From NCBI GenBank assembly GCA_001917815.1, contig MNES01000058.1:1-64000 (forward strand): 64,000 bases of DNA, read 5' to 3'. The position numbers and the translations under genes were made by a program. Shown in pieces: positions 49,935 through 62,655 of this stretch. The notes below the pieces were generated by a model. The model made no database searches and was not told the origin of the DNA. It saw nothing but the letters and a program-made list of their open reading frames with translations. The stretch's first letter is position 1, and every line of letters starts with the position of its first letter. This DNA is from Chloroflexi bacterium 13_1_40CM_65_17. GTDB lineage: Bacteria; Chloroflexota; Dormibacteria; Dormibacterales; Dormibacteraceae.

Positions 49935-50522
49935 GTGGCCAGGCGCCGTCCCCAACATCGCCAGCGCGACCGCAGCGTCGAATGCGAGCTTAAGTTTCGA
50001 GTCGCGGGGTCGCGTGAGCACACCCGGCTGCGTGCCCTGCTGCGCAAGCGGGGGGCCCGGCGCGAGGGCAAATATGACGAAGAGAACTTCCGCTTCCATG
50101 GACCTGGCAAGTCGACACGCCGCACGACGCTGAGGCTGCGCGTCTTCGACGGCGGCCCGCGTGGCGTGCTGACCGCGAAGGGTCCCGCCGAGTTCGTGGG
50201 CGGCGTCAAGGTACGAGAGGAGACCGAGGTCGAAGTCAAGGACGCGCATGCGACCCTCGACCTGCTGGCGGAGCTCGGCTTTCAGGTCGAGTTCACTTAC
50301 AAAAAGCACCGTGACATGTGGACGCTGGACGGCGTGGTGACAATCACCCTCGACACCCTCGAGTTCGGGTCGTTCGTGGAGCTGGAGGGGCCGCTCGAGA
50401 TCCTGCCTGAGAAGGCGCGAAGCCTCGATCTCAACCCGAGCACCGCGGTGAGGGACAGCTATTCGGTGCTCGCGCGCAAGCACCTGGCGCAAACGCGAAA
50501 GAAGGCCGCGCCCGTGGCCTAG
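49935..50522 (+). CDS. CYTH-domain protein (class IV adenylate cyclase / thiamine-triphosphatase-like)
   Basis: A 195-residue protein with the CYTH tunnel-fold signature 'ECELKFRV' (ExExK) at residues 16-23, then 'TLRLRVFDGGPRGVLTAKGP' and 'DGVVTITLDTLEFGSFVELEG'. Alternating acidic and basic residues on the strands bind metal and a triphosphate. Members are CyaB-type adenylate cyclases, thiamine triphosphatases or tripolyphosphatases; which one applies cannot be decided here. The very basic N-terminus 'RRRPQHRQRDR' is unusual. The stop TAG shares CTAG (50519-50522) with the convergent dehydrogenase gene. Confidence 0.87.
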   Translation: MARRRPQHRQRDRSVECELKFRVAGSREHTRLRALLRKRGARREGKYDEENFRFHGPGKSTRRTTLRLRVFDGGPRGVLTAKGPAEFVGGVKVREETEVEVKDAHATLDLLAELGFQVEFTYKKHRDMWTLDGVVTITLDTLEFGSFVELEGPLEILPEKARSLDLNPSTAVRDSYSVLARKHLAQTRKKAAPVA

Positions 50523-51898
50523 TTGTTCGCCGGTCCCACCCAGACCGTCTGGATGTTCGTGAACTCCTTGATCCCGTAGCTCGACAGCTCGCGTCCGTAG
50601 CCGGATTTCTTGACGCCGCCGAACGGAAGCCGGGCGTCGGAGGCGACCATGCCGTTGATGAACACCAATCCGGCCTCCACCCGTTCCGCTAGCTTGCGGC
50701 CGCGTTCGACGTCCGAGGTCCAGATGCTCGAGCCCAAGCCGAATCCGGAATCGTTGGCCACGCGCAGTGCTTCTTCCTCGTTGCTCACTCGAATCACCGC
50801 CGCGACCGGCCCGAAAGTCTCCTCGTGGTACACCGGCATGCCGGGCCGCACGTCAGTAAGCACCGTGGGCTCGAAGAAGTTGCCCGCGCCGTCGAGGCGC
50901 TTGCCACCGGTCAGCGGGCGCGCGCCGAGACGCACAGATTCCCTGACCTGACGCTCGAGATCGTCGACCAGGTCCGGGCGCGCGAGCGGACCGACCTGGA
51001 CGCCGCGATCCTTGGGATCGCCGACCTTGAGCGCCTTGACGGCGCCGGCAAAGAGCTCCTCGAACTCGTTGGCGACCGACTCCACGACGATGAAGCGCTT
51101 GGCCGCGATGCAGCTCTGGCCGTTGTTCTGGTTGCGGGCACGGCAGGCGACCGTCGCCGCGGTCTTGACATCGGCATCCGCCAGGACGATGAACGGATCC
51201 GAGCCTCCAAGCTCGAGCACTGACTTCTTGATCGTCTTGCCGGCCGTCGCTGCCACTCGCGAGCCCGCGGCCTCGGATCCCGTCAGCGTCACGCCCGCCA
51301 CGCGATTGTCGGCAATGATCTCGTCCACAACCCCAGAACCGACGAGCAGGGTCTGAAAGACGCCCTGCGGCACGCCGGCCTCCCGGAAAACCTCTTCGAT
51401 GGCGATCGCAGACTGGGGCACGTTGGAGGAGTGCTTGAGAAGCATCACGTTCCCCGCGGCGAGTGCGGGCAGCCCGGCCCGAAACGCCTGCCAGAAGGGG
51501 AAGTTCCACGGCATGACCGCGAGGATCACCCCAAGTGGCTGGAACCTGACGTAGCTCAGCGTCGCCGTGCTCTCCGCCGGCTCGTCCGCCAGGAGCCTCG
51601 CGGCGTTGTCGGCGATCCAGGCCGCAGTCCACGCGCACTTCTCGATCTCGCCCTCGGCCTCGACGATGGGCTTGCCCATCTCGGCAGTCAGCAGGGCGGC
51701 ATAGCGAGCCCTGTCAGCCCTGAGGACTCCGGCGACCGAGCGCAAGAGGGCCGATCGCATGTCCACGCCGACGTCTCTCCACGCTTGGCGCGAGGCCCAG
51801 GCGCGAGCGATCGCGTCCTCGATGCCGGCCGCGTCGAGCTCGGGAAAGTGGGCGAGCTCCTGGCCGGTTGCCGGGTCGATCGAGCGCAGCGTCCCCAC
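50519..51898 (-). CDS. NAD(P)-dependent succinate-semialdehyde dehydrogenase-type aldehyde dehydrogenase
   Basis: A 459-residue aldehyde dehydrogenase: 'GVILAVMPWNFPFWQAFRAGLPALAAGN', 'VTLTGSEAAG', the catalytic Glu in 'LELGGSDPFIVL' and the catalytic Cys in 'NNGQSCIAAKRFIV'. The sequence is closest in type to GabD/YneI succinate-semialdehyde dehydrogenases, but other short aldehydes are possible. The GTG at 51898 follows TAATCT (51910-51905) by 6 nt. The gene diverges from glgE with only 40 bp between the start codons. Confidence 0.88.
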   Translation of the reverse strand: MGTLRSIDPATGQELAHFPELDAAGIEDAIARAWASRQAWRDVGVDMRSALLRSVAGVLRADRARYAALLTAEMGKPIVEAEGEIEKCAWTAAWIADNAARLLADEPAESTATLSYVRFQPLGVILAVMPWNFPFWQAFRAGLPALAAGNVMLLKHSSNVPQSAIAIEEVFREAGVPQGVFQTLLVGSGVVDEIIADNRVAGVTLTGSEAAGSRVAATAGKTIKKSVLELGGSDPFIVLADADVKTAATVACRARNQNNGQSCIAAKRFIVVESVANEFEELFAGAVKALKVGDPKDRGVQVGPLARPDLVDDLERQVRESVRLGARPLTGGKRLDGAGNFFEPTVLTDVRPGMPVYHEETFGPVAAVIRVSNEEEALRVANDSGFGLGSSIWTSDVERGRKLAERVEAGLVFINGMVASDARLPFGGVKKSGYGRELSSYGIKEFTNIQTVWVGPANN

Positions 51899-51904
51899 CG
51901 CACC

Positions 51905-51932
51905 AGATTACGTGCTCGCGGGAAAGTACGAT
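51905..51932. promoter_or_regulatory. divergent leaderless promoters of the aldehyde dehydrogenase gene and glgE
   Basis: Minus strand TAATCT (51910-51905), 6 nt, GTG 51898. Plus strand TACGAT (51927-51932), 6 nt, GTG 51939. The whole intergenic region is 40 bp, so any shared regulator must act over overlapping polymerase footprints. Confidence 0.6.
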
Positions 51933-51938
51933 TTACCC

Positions 51939-53971
51939 GTGGCTCGCGCACCGGTCAAGCGGAGACCAGCAGCCTCGTCCCCACCTGGCCTCCAGGGGCT
52001 GCCGGCCGACGGCAGAAAGCGGGTCGTCATCGAGGCCGTATCGCCTGAGATCGACGCCGGGCGTTTCCCGGCCAGGAGGACGGTCGGCGAGAAGGTCACC
52101 GTCGAAGCCGACGTCTTCGCCGATGGCCATGACGCCCTGGCCTGCGTCATGCGATATCGGCACGAGTCTGCCCCAGAATGGACCGAGGTCCCGATGACGG
52201 CCCTTGTCAACGACCGGTGGCGAGCCGAGTTCACAGTCACCGAGCTCGGGCACTATGTGTTCACGGTCGAGGGTTGGATCGACCCGTTCGAGACGTGGAG
52301 CCGCCAGTTCGCCAAGCGGGTCGAGGCGGGCCAGGATGTGACGCAAGAGCTCGAGGTGGCGGCTCGTCTGGTTGAAAGCGCCGCCGCTCGCGCATCAGGT
52401 CCTGAGGCGGCGAAGCTGATGGCTTACGCCGCCCAGCTGCGAAAGGGCAAGGCCGCCGCAGCCGCGGCCCTCGCTTCAGACCTGGCCGAGCTCATGGACC
52501 GGAATGCCGATCGCAGCCGGTCCGTGACTCATGGTCGCGACCTGCGCGTGTTCGTGGAACCGGAACGCGCGCGGTACAGCTCCTGGTACGAGATGTTTCC
52601 AAGGTCGGCCGGCAAGGGCGGCAAGCACGGCACCTTCCGCGACGTCGAGGAATGGCTGCCGTACATATCGGGCATGGGATTCGACGTCCTGTACTTCCCG
52701 CCCATCCACCCCATCGGCCGCACGCACCGCAAGGGCGCGAACAACAACCCCCTGGCCAGGCCCGACGAGCCCGGAAGCCCCTGGGCCATCGGCTCCGAGG
52801 AGGGCGGGCACAAGTCAGTCCACCCGCAGCTGGGGACTCTGGACGATTTCCGCCGCCTGCTCAAGGTCGCTGGAGAGCACGGGCTGTCGATCGCGCTGGA
52901 CATCGCATTCCAGTGCTCGCCCGACCATCCCTATACGAAAGAGCACCCCGAGTGGTTTCGCCATCGCCCTGACGGTTCGATCCAGTACGCCGAGAACCCG
53001 CCCAAGAAATACGAGGACATCTATCCGTTCGACTTCGAGTGCGAGGCATGGCCGGAGCTGTGGGCGGAGCTGCTCTCGATCGTCGAATTCTGGATCGACC
53101 AGGGCGTTAAGATCTTCCGCGTCGACAATCCGCACACCAAGCCGTTCCCGTTCTGGGAATGGCTGGCCGGCGAGATCAAGCGCGAGCATCCTGAGGTGAT
53201 CCTTCTCTCCGAAGCCTTCACGCGCCCGAAGGTGATGTACCGGCTCGCGAAGGCCGCATTCAGCCAGTCGTACACCTACTTCGCGTGGCGCAATACGGGC
53301 TGGGAGCTGACGCAGTACTTCACGGAGCTGCGGTCGGCGCCCGTACGCGAGTTTCTTCGCCCCAACCTCTGGCCGAACACCCCCGACATCCTCACCGAGT
53401 ACCTGCAGACAGGTGGGCGGCCCGCGTTCTCCGCGCGCCTGGTGCTGGCGGCGACGCTGGGCGCGAGCTACGGCATCTACGGGCCCGCGTTCGAGCTCTG
53501 TGAAAACCGCGCCAAGGAGCCTGGATCGGAGGAATACCTCGACTCCGAGAAGTACCAGATCCGGAGCTGGAACCGCGACAGCCCCGACAGCCTGCGCGAG
53601 CTGATCACTCTGATCAACAACGTGCGCCGCGAGAACCCCGCGCTGCAGAGCGACAAGGGTCTGATGTTCCACCCCACCGAGAACGACCAGATCGTCGCCT
53701 ACACGAAGAGCACCGACGATCTGGCGGACGTCGTCCTCACCGTGGTCAACGTCGACCCTCATCACAGGCAGATCGGAATGGTCACGCTGCCGCTCGAGGC
53801 GCTTGGCATTGACCGCGACCGCAGCTTCCAGGCGCACGAGCTTCTGAGCGGCGCGCGCTACCTGTGGAACGGGCCTCGCAACTACGTGGAGCTCAGTCCC
53901 CAGACATCGCAGGCCCAGATCTTCCGTTTTCGCCGCCGCATCCGCAGCGAACACGACTTCGAGTACTTCCT

Positions 53972-53975
<4 letters not shown>
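51939..53975 (+). CDS. glgE: alpha-1,4-glucan:maltose-1-phosphate maltosyltransferase
   Basis: A 678-residue GH13 subfamily 3 enzyme. After an N-terminal beta-sandwich (about 25-125, 'PEIDAGRFPARRTVGEKVTVEADVFADGHD') and a helical insert comes the catalytic barrel with 'FDVLYFPPIHPIGRTHRKG', nucleophile Asp396 ('FRVDNPHTKPFPFW') and acid/base Glu425 ('LLSEAFTRPKVM'). It transfers maltose from maltose-1-phosphate to the growing alpha-1,4-glucan. The GTG at 51939 is 6 nt after TACGAT. The stop overlaps the treS GTG, and glgB follows, so the complete GlgE route from trehalose is in one transcript. Confidence 0.96.
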
Positions 53976-57354
<3,379 letters not shown>

Positions 57355-57358
<4 letters not shown>

Positions 57359-59271
57359 TCGCGACCTCGCTGCTCACGCCGTTCGACCTGCACCTGTTCA
57401 ACGAGGGCACTCACAGCCACCTGTACGAGAAGCTTGGCGCTCATCTGTCGACCGATCCCGAAGGCGCCTGGTTCGGTGTGTGGGCCCCCAACGCCGACGC
57501 GGTCAGCGTGATCGGCGACTTCAACGGATGGGACCGCAACGCGAACGCGCTCATGCCGCGCGAGCAGTCTGGAATCTGGGAAGGCTTCATCCCGGGTGTC
57601 AATCACGGGGCCATGTACAAGTTCCACATCCACTCCCGTGTCACGCGGATGGGCGCTGACAAGGCCGACCCGTATGCGGTGTACGCCGAGCAGCCGCCGC
57701 GCCAGGCGTCGATCGTCTGGGACCTGAGCTATGACTGGCGAGACCGCGACTGGATGTCCAGCCGCTCGCGCGCCAACGGCCGCCAGGCGCCCTGGTCGGT
57801 CTACGAGGTCCATCTCGGTTCATGGATGCGGGTGCCAGAGGAGGGCAAGGGCTGGCTTACGTATCGCGAGCTGGCGCCGCGCCTTGCCGACTACGCGCAC
57901 CGGCTGGGCTTTACGCACGTCGAGTTCATGCCAGTCATGGAGCACCCCTTCTATGGTTCGTGGGGATACCAGGTGACCGGCTTTTTCGCGCCGACGAGCC
58001 GCTACGGCACGCCGCAGGACTTCATGTTCCTGGTCGACCACCTGCACCAGCACGGCATCGGGGTGATCCTCGACTGGGTCCCGTCCCACTTCCCTTCCGA
58101 CGAGTTCGGGCTTCAGAACTTTGACGGCACGCACCTCTACGAGCACGCGGACCCTCGGCTGGGTGTCCACCCGGACTGGGGCAGCTCGATCTTCAATTAC
58201 GGCCGCAACGAGGTCCGCGGTTTTCTGTTGAGCAGCGCCCTGAGCTGGCTGAACCGCTATCACGCCGACGGGCTCCGTGTCGATGCGGTCGCGTCGATGC
58301 TCTACCTCGACTATTCGCGCAAGCCCGGCCAGTGGCTTCCGAACAAGTTCGGAGGCAACGAGAACCTCGAGGCGGTCGATTTTCTTCGCCGCTTCAACAT
58401 CGAGGTCTACAGAGAGCACTCGGACGTGCAGACGATCGCGGAAGAGTCGACGTCGTGGCCGCTGGTGTCGCGACCGACGTATCTTGGCGGGCTCGGTTTT
58501 GGAATGAAATGGGACATGGGCTGGATGCACGACACGCTGGTTTACATGTCGAAGGATCCTGTCCATCGCCGTTTCGAGCATCACCACTTGACGTTCCGCA
58601 TGGTCTACGCGTTCTCGGAGAGCTACATGCTCCCGCTCTCACACGATGAGGTCGTGCACGGGAAGGGATCGCTGCTGTCGAAAATGCCCGGCGACGATTG
58701 GCAGAAGTTTGCCAACCTGCGGCTGCTGCTCGCCTACATGTATGCGATGCCCGGCAAGAAGCTGCTCTTCATGGGCGCCGAATTCGGACAGTGGAGCGAG
58801 TGGAACCATGAAGGCAGCCTCGACTGGCATCTCCTCGAACAGCCGATGCACGGCGGGTTGAGCAGGTGGACCGGCGATCTGAACCGCGTCATGCGTGAGG
58901 AGAAACCCCTTCACGAGCTGGATTTCGACCCCGCAGGCTTCGCATGGATCGACTGGACCGATGCGGAGCAAAGCGTTATCAGCTTCTTGCGCCGGAGCAC
59001 GCAGGACGAGCTGCTCATCGCGGCCTTCAACTTCACCCCCGTGCCGCGGCACAACTACCAGATCGGGGCGCCCCTTCCTGGCCGCTGGCTCGAGCTTTTG
59101 AACAGCGACGCGCCCATCTACGGCGGCAGCGGGCAGGGCAACCTGGGTGGAGTCGACGCGGCCCCGGTCGGTCGCCACGGGCACCTGCACAGCCTGACCC
59201 TCACCCTGCCTCCTCTTGGTGCCATTTTTCTGAAACCAGACCGGGGCGACGGCGGCGAGCTGAACGAATAA
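57355..59271 (+). CDS. glgB: 1,4-alpha-glucan branching enzyme
   Basis: A 638-residue GH13 enzyme. The N-terminal CBM48 ('GAWFGVWAPNADAVSVIGDFNGWDRNANAL') is followed by the barrel with nucleophile Asp310 ('LRVDAVASMLYLDYSR'), acid/base Glu363 ('IAEESTSWP') and Asp431 ('LSHDEVVHGKGS'). It is about 90 residues shorter than E. coli GlgB because the extra N1 module is absent. It introduces alpha-1,6 branches into the glucan made by GlgE. The ATG at 57355 overlaps the treS stop (ATGA). A short ACCCC/GGGGT hairpin (59285-59298) follows the gene. Confidence 0.96.
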
Positions 59272-59282
59272 GGCCCGGGAAT

Positions 59283-59298
59283 CGACCCCTATCGGGGT
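59283..59298. promoter_or_regulatory. CGACCCCTATCGG motif and short hairpin upstream of the hybrid kinase
   Basis: ACCCC-TATC-GGGGT (59285-59298) is a 5-bp hairpin. The 13-mer CGACCCCTATCGG (59283-59295) is repeated exactly at 15842-15854 upstream of the cysteine-rich peptide operon, and both copies are followed by an AT-rich TTA(T/A)TTG stretch. Its function is unknown. Confidence 0.35.
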
Positions 59299-59316
59299 TA
59301 ATTGGTGAGTTAACGG

Positions 59317-62142
59317 GTGGATAATCCAGCCGGTACTGAGGTGTTACCGGGTTCTGGCCCTGCGCCGGGGGGACGCCGTCACGATGCTGAGGAGTGGGTT
59401 CGTCTTCTCATCGATAGCATCAAGGACTACGCGATCATCACCCTTGACACTACCGGCCATGTGACAACGTGGAACTCCGCCGCTGAGGGGATCAATGGGT
59501 ACAAGGCGGAGGAGATAATCGGTCAGCATTTCTCTCGCTTTTATACGGACGAGGACATCAAAGCAGGCAAGCCAGGCCGAGAGCTATTTGAGGCCGCCCG
59601 GGTAGGCAGGCTCGAGGACGAAGGGTGGCGAGTCCGTAAGGACGGCAGCCAATTTTGGGCCAACGTCGTGATCACTGCGATGCACGACAAAGATGGCCGG
59701 CTTCGCGGATTCGGCAAGGTTACACGCGACATCACCGAGCGGAAGCACTCCGAAGACGCAATCCGTGCTCTCAACGAGCAGCTAGTCCAGCTCGTGGCCG
59801 ACAGGACGGCAAGCAACGCCGATCAGGGCGAGCAAAAACGGCTCGTAGAGAGTCTGCTTCAGAACCTGAGCGACATGGGAGTAGGACTACTGTTGTCCAC
59901 TAGCGGGACGGCCGAATCATTCAACGACGCCTTCGCTCGAATGGCCGGGTACGGCCCTGGACAGGGCCCACTCCCGCCGTTGGCGAAGCTCATCGCACCG
60001 GAGTACATGGACCAATTCCGTGAGCGACTTGCGGCGCGCGTAGCCGGCGTGGGCGATGTGGTCATCCAGGAGTGGGAGATCATCGCTCGCGATGGTCGTC
60101 GCATCCCCGTCGAGAGCATCTCGCGTTCTGAATTGATTGACGGCCAGCAGCACAGCGTGGCGATTGTGCTGGACATCACCTCCCGCAAGAAGGCCGAGCG
60201 AGCACTTGCCGGATCGCAGGCTCGCCTTCAGGCGATCATTGACACCTCCCTGACCGCGATCGTGACGATGGACAACCAGGGCGTCATCACCGATTGGAAC
60301 CCGCAGGCCGAAGCAACCTTCGGCTGGCCGCGCCGGGAGATTGTGGGCAAGGTCCTCGCCGACACCATCATCCCACCGCAATACCGCGGCGCGCACCGTG
60401 CGGGGCTCGCGCGCTATCTGGCCAGCGGAGAGGGCCCGGTCCTGGGCAATGTCCTCGAGCTCACCGGGCTGGGGAAGGATGGCCGCGAGTTTCCGATCGA
60501 GCTCGCGATCTCACTGGCCTCAGCGCCCGGCGGCGAGCCGTTGTTCGTCGGTTTTGTGAGGGACATCACCACCCGCAAGGAGTCAGAAGTCGCGATCCGC
60601 GATCTCAACACGGAGCTGCAGATCGCAACTCAGCACAAGAGCGAGTTCCTCGCCAACATGAGCCACGAGCTTCGCACGCCGCTCAACGCGATCCTCGGCT
60701 TCTCTGAGCTGATGCTCGACGACACATCTGACAGGTACGACGCCAAGACGCGGCAGAAATTCCTCGCGCAAATCAATTCGAGTGGGAAGCATCTCCTGAG
60801 CCTGATCAATGACATCCTCGACCTGTCCAAGGTAGAGGCGGGCCAGATGACCTTGAATCTCGAGACGGTCTCGATCGTCGACGTCGTGCGCGAGGTTCTG
60901 AGCATCATTGAACCGCTTGCAACGAAGAAGCGAATCCGGATCAGCGCTGATGTCGCCGGTGCCGGCCAGCTCGACGCGGATGCGGGCAAGCTGAAGCAGA
61001 TGCTCCTCAATCTCGTCTCCAATGCGGTCAAGTTCACGCCCGAGGTCGGCCTCGTGACGATCGAGGTACAGCGCCTCCAAAACGCGATCGAGATCTCGGT
61101 TGCGGACACAGGAATTGGAATCGCCGAGTCCGACCTCGGTCGGCTGTTCAAGGAGTTCCTGCAGCTGGAGACGGGCGCGGGTCGCCATCAGGAGGGAACC
61201 GGCCTGGGCCTGGCGCTCACCAAGCGCCTGGCCGAGCTCCACGGCGGCGATATCGGAGTCGTGAGCGAGCCAGGTAAGGGAAGCACCTTCACAATCAGGC
61301 TGCCGCTCCGGCCGGCGGACGCCGCGCTCCGCGCTCCCATACCGGCGCCTGCAACTTCAGGTGACGCACGCCCGCTCGTGCTGGTGGTCGAGGACAACCA
61401 CCAGGCGGCCGAGCTCCTGGTGCGTCAGCTGGATGGCGGAGGCTTCCGCGCCGAGGTCGCGCTCAGCGGCACCGAAGCTCTGGCCAAGGCCCGCGAGATA
61501 CGGCCGATCGCCATCACGCTCGACATCCTGCTGCCTGGAATCGACGGCTGGGACGTGCTGGAACAGCTCAAGCGCGATGAGGCTACGCGCGATATCCCAG
61601 TGGTGGTCATCAGCGTCCTCGACAGACCTGAGCTCGGACGCGCCCTCGGCGCCATGGACTATTTCGTCAAACCCGTAGATGGCAAAGCTCTGCTGGCGCG
61701 CCTGAGCGAATACACGTTCATGAGCAGGGTTGGGACCGAGGTGACACGCGTCCTCCTCGTCGATGACGAGCCAGCCAACCTGCAATGGCTCGAAGGAGTG
61801 CTGAAACCTGCGGGATTTTCCGTGATCTCAGCACATGGCGGTCGCGAGGGCATCGACCTGGCCAGGGAGAACCTGCCGCACCTTATCCTTCTCGATCTGA
61901 TGATGCCCAACGTGAGCGGCTTCGATGTGGTGGAAGCTCTGCACGAAGACGAGGCGACCCGCTCGATCCCGATCATGATCCTCACCGCCAAGGACCTGAC
62001 CGATGATGACAAGCGTCTGCTCAACGGTCATGTGGCGGCCATCGTGGCGCGGCGGTCTACCGCGGCAACGGACCTCGTGGGCTGGCTCAACCGGCTTATG
62101 GCCGCACGGAGAGGGAGCACTCTTGATTCCCGAGCGGGGTAG
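59317..62142 (+). CDS. hybrid sensor histidine kinase with three PAS domains and two receiver domains
   Basis: A 941-residue cytoplasmic protein without membrane helices. PAS1 spans about 25-145 ('DTTGHVTTWNSAAEGINGYKAEEIIG'), PAS2 about 180-290 and PAS3 about 300-425. HisKA follows with the phospho-accepting His450 ('NMSHELRTPLNAILGFSELM'), then the HATPase with 'NLVSNAVKFT', 'VADTGIGI' and 'GTGLGLALTKRL'. Two receivers follow, with Asp736 ('ITLDILLPG') and Asp860 ('ILLDLMMPN'). It probably senses a redox, light or small-ligand cue and passes phosphate to a separate Hpt or response regulator, because it has no output domain. The second receiver is atypical after 'LTAKDLTD'. The GTG start has a GAGTTAACGG stretch before it. 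Confidence 0.92.
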   Translation: MDNPAGTEVLPGSGPAPGGRRHDAEEWVRLLIDSIKDYAIITLDTTGHVTTWNSAAEGINGYKAEEIIGQHFSRFYTDEDIKAGKPGRELFEAARVGRLEDEGWRVRKDGSQFWANVVITAMHDKDGRLRGFGKVTRDITERKHSEDAIRALNEQLVQLVADRTASNADQGEQKRLVESLLQNLSDMGVGLLLSTSGTAESFNDAFARMAGYGPGQGPLPPLAKLIAPEYMDQFRERLAARVAGVGDVVIQEWEIIARDGRRIPVESISRSELIDGQQHSVAIVLDITSRKKAERALAGSQARLQAIIDTSLTAIVTMDNQGVITDWNPQAEATFGWPRREIVGKVLADTIIPPQYRGAHRAGLARYLASGEGPVLGNVLELTGLGKDGREFPIELAISLASAPGGEPLFVGFVRDITTRKESEVAIRDLNTELQIATQHKSEFLANMSHELRTPLNAILGFSELMLDDTSDRYDAKTRQKFLAQINSSGKHLLSLINDILDLSKVEAGQMTLNLETVSIVDVVREVLSIIEPLATKKRIRISADVAGAGQLDADAGKLKQMLLNLVSNAVKFTPEVGLVTIEVQRLQNAIEISVADTGIGIAESDLGRLFKEFLQLETGAGRHQEGTGLGLALTKRLAELHGGDIGVVSEPGKGSTFTIRLPLRPADAALRAPIPAPATSGDARPLVLVVEDNHQAAELLVRQLDGGGFRAEVALSGTEALAKAREIRPIAITLDILLPGIDGWDVLEQLKRDEATRDIPVVVISVLDRPELGRALGAMDYFVKPVDGKALLARLSEYTFMSRVGTEVTRVLLVDDEPANLQWLEGVLKPAGFSVISAHGGREGIDLARENLPHLILLDLMMPNVSGFDVVEALHEDEATRSIPIMILTAKDLTDDDKRLLNGHVAAIVARRSTAATDLVGWLNRLMAARRGSTLDSRAG

Positions 62143-62145
62143 CGG

Positions 62146-62655
62146 ATGAAAAATCTCAGATTGGTCCTGTCGGCCGTCGCGATTGGACTGCTCGCCGGCG
62201 TCCTGCTCGACGTTGGGACCTTTCTCGTCGCGCGATACGGCCCTGAGGCGGACGGATGGTCGTTTCGGGGCAATGGCGCACTCTCCATCCCGTTCGGTCT
62301 GGGGCCGGCCATTCTTGCCGGGTTCTGGGCCGGGCTCGTGTTCCGCTTCCGCGGGTTCGGACGCTGGCTCGCGCTCGGTCTGGTTGCCGCGCTGGTCGGG
62401 ACCGCGTTGCTGTTGATCAGCGTCGTCGTGCTCGTGCTGTTCAACTCCGATGGAGCTGGCGTATCGAACGCCATGACGTACTTCATCCTCGCCTGGATGG
62501 TGCTGGCTCCGATCCTGGCCGCTGTTGTACCGGCCCCGAGAGAGCATCCGGCGCGGCCGGAGCTGGCCGGCCACGTTGGTGCAGGGATCCTCATCACTGT
62601 GGCCCTGGTCGTCGCTTTCTCCGTCGCGTCGCTGGTGCTCGCGCCGGGTTCCTAG
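62146..62655 (+). CDS. small four-helix membrane protein after the hybrid kinase
   Basis: A 169-residue hydrophobic protein with about four membrane helices (about 5-25, 45-70, 75-100 and 105-125) and a last one near 140-165. It starts 4 nt after the kinase stop and is probably co-transcribed. No family was recognised; a membrane input partner for the soluble kinase is possible but only an inference. The stop shares CTAG (62652-62655) with the convergent glucoamylase gene. Confidence 0.65.
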   Translation: MKNLRLVLSAVAIGLLAGVLLDVGTFLVARYGPEADGWSFRGNGALSIPFGLGPAILAGFWAGLVFRFRGFGRWLALGLVAALVGTALLLISVVVLVLFNSDGAGVSNAMTYFILAWMVLAPILAAVVPAPREHPARPELAGHVGAGILITVALVVAFSVASLVLAPGS

